Positions 6,466-8,556 of a stretch of 8,556 nucleotides of DNA are shown here, in pieces. The stretch lies in contig DUTQ01000033.1 in NCBI GenBank assembly GCA_012841995.1, positions 1-8,556 of the forward strand, written 5' to 3'. Numbering within the stretch: position 1 is the stretch's first letter; each line of letters opens with the position of its first letter. Origin of the DNA: Thermoanaerobacterales bacterium (GTDB lineage: Bacteria; Bacillota; Thermosediminibacteria; Thermosediminibacterales; Tepidanaerobacteraceae). The position numbers were made by a program, and so were the translations under genes. The notes under the pieces were generated by a model. It searched no databases. It was not told the origin of the DNA and worked only from the letters and a program-made list of their open reading frames with translations.

Positions 6466-6494
6466 ATTATATCTAACTTTTGCATAATTGTCAA
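6466..6494 (-). promoter_or_regulatory. Consensus sigma-A promoter of the riboswitch operon
   Basis: TTGACA (6494-6489) and TATAAT (6471-6466) are both perfect hexamers separated by exactly 17 bases. The predicted start is near 6459, giving a leader of about 290 bases that holds the whole aptamer and terminator. Such a strong promoter suggests that control lies in the leader. A dyad ATTGTGACAAT (6435-6445) falls just inside the transcript. The remaining sequence up to the terminator at 6681 holds no gene I can support. Confidence 0.92.
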
Positions 6495-6680
6495 TACTTG
6501 CGTCATTTGATTTCAAGTTTTTATTTTGGCTTGTTAAGTAGTTTGCAATATCCGGTGCTTCAGTGTTTTGTATTAGTTAGAATATTTAAAACAATATATC
6601 CTTCCTGAAAAATTTCTTTATTTTTTATAGTATACAGTAATATTAAAAAATAATCAATATCTTTTTATTAAAAGTGATTG

Positions 6681-6709
6681 AAAAAAACACTCACGTTTGT
6701 GAGTGTTTT
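6681..6709 (-). terminator. Terminator of the CoA ligase operon
   Basis: AAAACACTCAC (6684-6694) pairs with GTGAGTGTTTT (6699-6709) in a perfect 11-bp stem with a 4-base loop. The minus-strand side is followed by further T residues. It begins two bases after the stop codon of the C_GCAxxG_C_C gene. Its symmetrical A and T flanks mean it could also work on the plus strand. Confidence 0.9.
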
Positions 6710-6711
6710 CC

Positions 6712-7137
6712 TTAAAGTATATCTTGTAAAACCTCTATGGCATATGCCATAACTTCCGGACAAAAATCTGTAAGCAGACCTTTTTCAATTATTATTTTCT
6801 TTTCCTCCGGCTTGCTTATATCATAGCCCAAGAGCTCACGGCATATAACTGAATCGTATTCCTCCAAAAATGCTTCTTTGAATTCAGCACACTTTTCGGC
6901 ACATTGTCTTTTTGCTTCTGGAGAGTTTGGCAAATAATTACCGTATTTTAGACCTATGGCCATGAGTGCTCCGGTTACACAACCACAAACCTCTCCCCAT
7001 GACATTCCTCCGCCAAAACACGCAGCAACTTTTTTCGCAAGTTGTGAGTCTATGCCAAGTTGTTCCGAAAAACTGCTTAAAACAATCTGGGCACAGTTGA
7101 AACCTTGCTGATGCAATTTTGCTATTTCTTTTTCCAT
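6712..7137 (-). CDS. C_GCAxxG_C_C family putative redox protein
   Basis: This 141-residue protein belongs to the cysteine-rich C_GCAxxG_C_C family, presumed redox-active or metal-binding and of unproven function. The visible signature is G-F-N-C-A-Q (12-17), then C40-F-G-G-G-M and V-C-G-C-V-T-G-A-L (50-58), with later cysteines at 79, 83, 99 and 126. I place the start at the ATG at 7137, eight bases after GGAGG. The open frame continues 40 codons upstream to 7257, but that extension overlaps the end of the CoA ligase gene and has no ribosome binding site. The gene follows the ligase by 19 bases and is the last of its operon. With the ligase and the redox protein tail it resembles the Desulfovibrio DVU_1553/1555/1557 group. 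Confidence 0.88.
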   Translation of the reverse strand: MEKEIAKLHQQGFNCAQIVLSSFSEQLGIDSQLAKKVAACFGGGMSWGEVCGCVTGALMAIGLKYGNYLPNSPEAKRQCAEKCAEFKEAFLEEYDSVICRELLGYDISKPEEKKIIIEKGLLTDFCPEVMAYAIEVLQDIL

Positions 7138-7156
7138 TTGCAAAACCTCCAAATAA

Positions 7157-8422
7157 TTATTTTCTTTTCTCAAGGGAAATTGAGCGTTTTTGCTGTCCAA
7201 CATATGGGCCAATTTTGTCAAATTTAATCTGTATTTCAATATCATGCGAGAGCGCATTTTTTAAATACCTCAACAAATCTTCGTGTTGCAAACTCTCTTT
7301 GGCATCAACAGTGATGTTTAAAATGTTCGTTCTAGCTGTTTTTATCAAACTTGCCTCAAAATTCCTGACTTCTGGAAACGCAAACATGATTTCATCCAAA
7401 TAATAGATGCTCAATTGTTGACTATTCTCTAATGAAATTATATTAGAGACTCTCCCCATAACTTTACCTAATTGTGGAAGAATCCCTCCACAAGGACAAG
7501 GATTTACAATCAAATGTGCAATATCACCAGTTCTGTATCGTATAAGAGGCATGGCCTCTCGGGAAAAGGTTGTAATGACAATTTCACCGCATTTACCTGG
7601 CGGAACTTGTAGGCCTGTCTTTGGGTCCACGATCTCCACAAGTAGATCCGCATCACGCAAATGATAGCCTAACCCAGCTTCACATTGCACACCCAAGCCA
7701 AAGCCCGTTTCTGTCATTCCATAATGTGTAAACACCTGACATTTCCAAGTGTCCTCGATGCTTCTTATCACGCTATCTGGTACATAGTCTGTACTCAAAA
7801 GCACGCTTTGAGGACGTAGGCTCTCATCAGTGCGGCACATATATATGATCTCTGCAGGCACGCCAATTAGACAATCAGCGGTTTTAGCTGCTTTTATTGC
7901 CTTGTATACATCATCTATTCGGCCGTAGATTTGTGTGGAAACGCCAATCCTCTTAAGGGCTTTTTTCAGCAAATCTCCGATGCTGTTTTGTGTTTCCCCT
8001 GACATAAAAACTACTACAGTTTGCCCCTTATGCACCATTGTTGACATTCCATGTGTAAAAAAATCCACTGTTTTCTCCATGTCTTGCTCTGTAAAGTATA
8101 TTCGCTTTGGGGCTCCCTGACTACCAGAGGTATACAATGTAACAATTCTGGCAATCTGACTTTGCGGCACACAGACAAAAGCTTTGGAATCACGTAAAAT
8201 ATCTTCTGGCCATGTAAAGTCAATTTCTTCCATATCTGATAAGGTTTTTATTTTTTTGGTGTCAATCCCTTGTAGCTTTTCAGCATAGAATCTACTATGA
8301 GTCCGGGTATACTCAATTATTTTTCTTGTTTTATCAAGTTGCCATTTTAAGAGAGTATCAACTGAAAGCCTGTCATTTAAGCCTGTGCATTTAGCTACCC
8401 AAGCCTCAACCGGTGAAATCAA
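7157..8422 (-). CDS. PaaK-like AMP-forming acyl/aryl-CoA ligase
   Basis: This 421-residue protein has the size and motifs of phenylacetate-CoA ligase-like adenylate-forming enzymes, which activate a carboxylic acid with ATP and load it onto CoA. It shows the phosphate-binding loop T-S-G-S-Q-G-A-P-K (98-106), the A5-like Y-G-M-T-E (234-238), Y-R-T-G-D (296-300) and G-R-V-S-N (323-327). C309-P-C311-G-G follows the Y-R-T-G-D motif, a Cys-rich spot common in this subfamily. The start is a TTG at 8422 with AAAGGAG about nine bases upstream; no closer ATG fits. It lies between a redox protein tail and the C_GCAxxG_C_C gene, which favours the DVU_1553-type ligases over true phenylacetate degradation, since no paa genes are present. 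The acid substrate is unknown. Confidence 0.88.
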   Translation of the reverse strand: MISPVEAWVAKCTGLNDRLSVDTLLKWQLDKTRKIIEYTRTHSRFYAEKLQGIDTKKIKTLSDMEEIDFTWPEDILRDSKAFVCVPQSQIARIVTLYTSGSQGAPKRIYFTEQDMEKTVDFFTHGMSTMVHKGQTVVVFMSGETQNSIGDLLKKALKRIGVSTQIYGRIDDVYKAIKAAKTADCLIGVPAEIIYMCRTDESLRPQSVLLSTDYVPDSVIRSIEDTWKCQVFTHYGMTETGFGLGVQCEAGLGYHLRDADLLVEIVDPKTGLQVPPGKCGEIVITTFSREAMPLIRYRTGDIAHLIVNPCPCGGILPQLGKVMGRVSNIISLENSQQLSIYYLDEIMFAFPEVRNFEASLIKTARTNILNITVDAKESLQHEDLLRYLKNALSHDIEIQIKFDKIGPYVGQQKRSISLEKRK

Positions 8423-8470
8423 TCAGATCTTCTCCTTTCGAGCAAACGAAAAAATAACTACATCTTTTAT

Positions 8471-8556
8471 CTATTTATCTTCAAGCTGTGTTTCTACCTC
8501 TGCTATCTTGCCTTTTGCTAAATCTTCGGAGATAAATACTTGCCCGCATTTGGGGC
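8471..8556 (-). CDS. C-terminal tail of a zinc-ribbon-like redox protein (DVU_1557-like), cut by right edge
   Basis: Only the last 27 complete codons are in the window. They read P-K-C-G-Q-V-F-I-S-E-D-L, then a K-G-K-I-A-E-V-E helix, and end L-E-D-K before a TAG at 8473-8471. The two bases before the first full codon (GC) are compatible with a preceding cysteine, which would give C-P-K-C-G, a zinc-ribbon or rubredoxin-like knuckle. This ending matches what I recall of the small redox proteins encoded beside DVU_1553-type CoA ligases. The ligase start follows 48 bases later, so the genes are probably in one operon. The N-terminal part is outside the window and the family call rests on this tail plus context. 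Confidence 0.7.
   Translation of the reverse strand, partial: PKCGQVFISEDLAKGKIAEVETQLEDK

Noticed and set aside
6227..6487. Plus-strand open frame of 86 codons
   Set aside because: It lies antisense across the riboswitch aptamer, its terminator and the -10 element. Conserved RNA structure explains the sequence.
7138..7257. 40-codon N-terminal extension of the C_GCAxxG_C_C protein
   Set aside because: It overlaps the 3' end of the CoA ligase gene in another frame and has no ribosome binding site, whereas the internal ATG at 7137 has GGAGG at ideal spacing.
1..8556. tRNA or rRNA genes, CRISPR arrays, insertion sequences
   Set aside because: No cloverleaf, rRNA segment, regularly spaced direct repeat or transposase-like frame was seen on either strand by eye.

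Overview
The window is AT-rich bacterial DNA with dense, mostly single-strand gene packing, strong AGGAGG-type ribosome binding sites, TTG starts, hairpin/U-tract terminators and a c-di-AMP (ydaO/yuaA-type) riboswitch. Together with YqeC, a B12-binding protein and a CoA-ligase/redox-protein module best known from anaerobes, this points to a strictly anaerobic Firmicute (Clostridia in the broad sense). That assignment is inferred from gene content; no rRNA or other marker gene is present.

Layout: (1) Positions 1-566 are non-coding apart from a possible gene start running off the left edge, and they hold nested inverted repeats. (2) A minus-strand operon at 2674-694 encodes a hotdog-fold thioesterase, a divergent prolipoprotein diacylglyceryl transferase (Lgt) and YqeC, and ends at a clear terminator (567-587). 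(3) A lone plus-strand gene at 2936-3175 encodes a small thiamine-binding (MTH1187/YkoF-type) protein. (4) A hairpin-rich gap (3176-3388) separates it from a convergent minus-strand operon. That operon has a perfect-consensus sigma-A promoter (6494-6466), a c-di-AMP riboswitch aptamer (about 6432-6286), a leader terminator (6246-6213), an octopine/nopaline-dehydrogenase-family gene (6171-5038), a 4-base ATGA overlap, and a 550-residue protein that fuses a B12-binding domain to a barrel resembling the glutamate mutase epsilon subunit (5041-3389). (5) At the right is the 3' part of another minus-strand operon: the tail of a zinc-ribbon-like redox protein, a PaaK-like AMP-forming CoA ligase and a C_GCAxxG_C_C protein, ending at a strong terminator (6681-6709).

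The most interesting unit is region 4. c-di-AMP riboswitches of this class usually switch off genes for cell-wall hydrolases, potassium uptake and compatible solutes. Here one stands in front of an apparently intact opine-type dehydrogenase translationally coupled to a B12-dependent mutase-like protein. My inference is an osmolyte-related or amino-acid-remodelling pathway in which a B12-dependent rearrangement and an NAD(P)-dependent reaction act in sequence. The substrates cannot be read from the sequence.

Regions 2 and 5 may be functionally linked. YqeC is associated with selenium-dependent molybdenum hydroxylases. The ligase, C_GCAxxG_C_C and redox-protein trio resembles the Desulfovibrio DVU_1553/1555/1557 neighbourhood, which as I recall lies beside a molybdenum aldehyde oxidoreductase gene.
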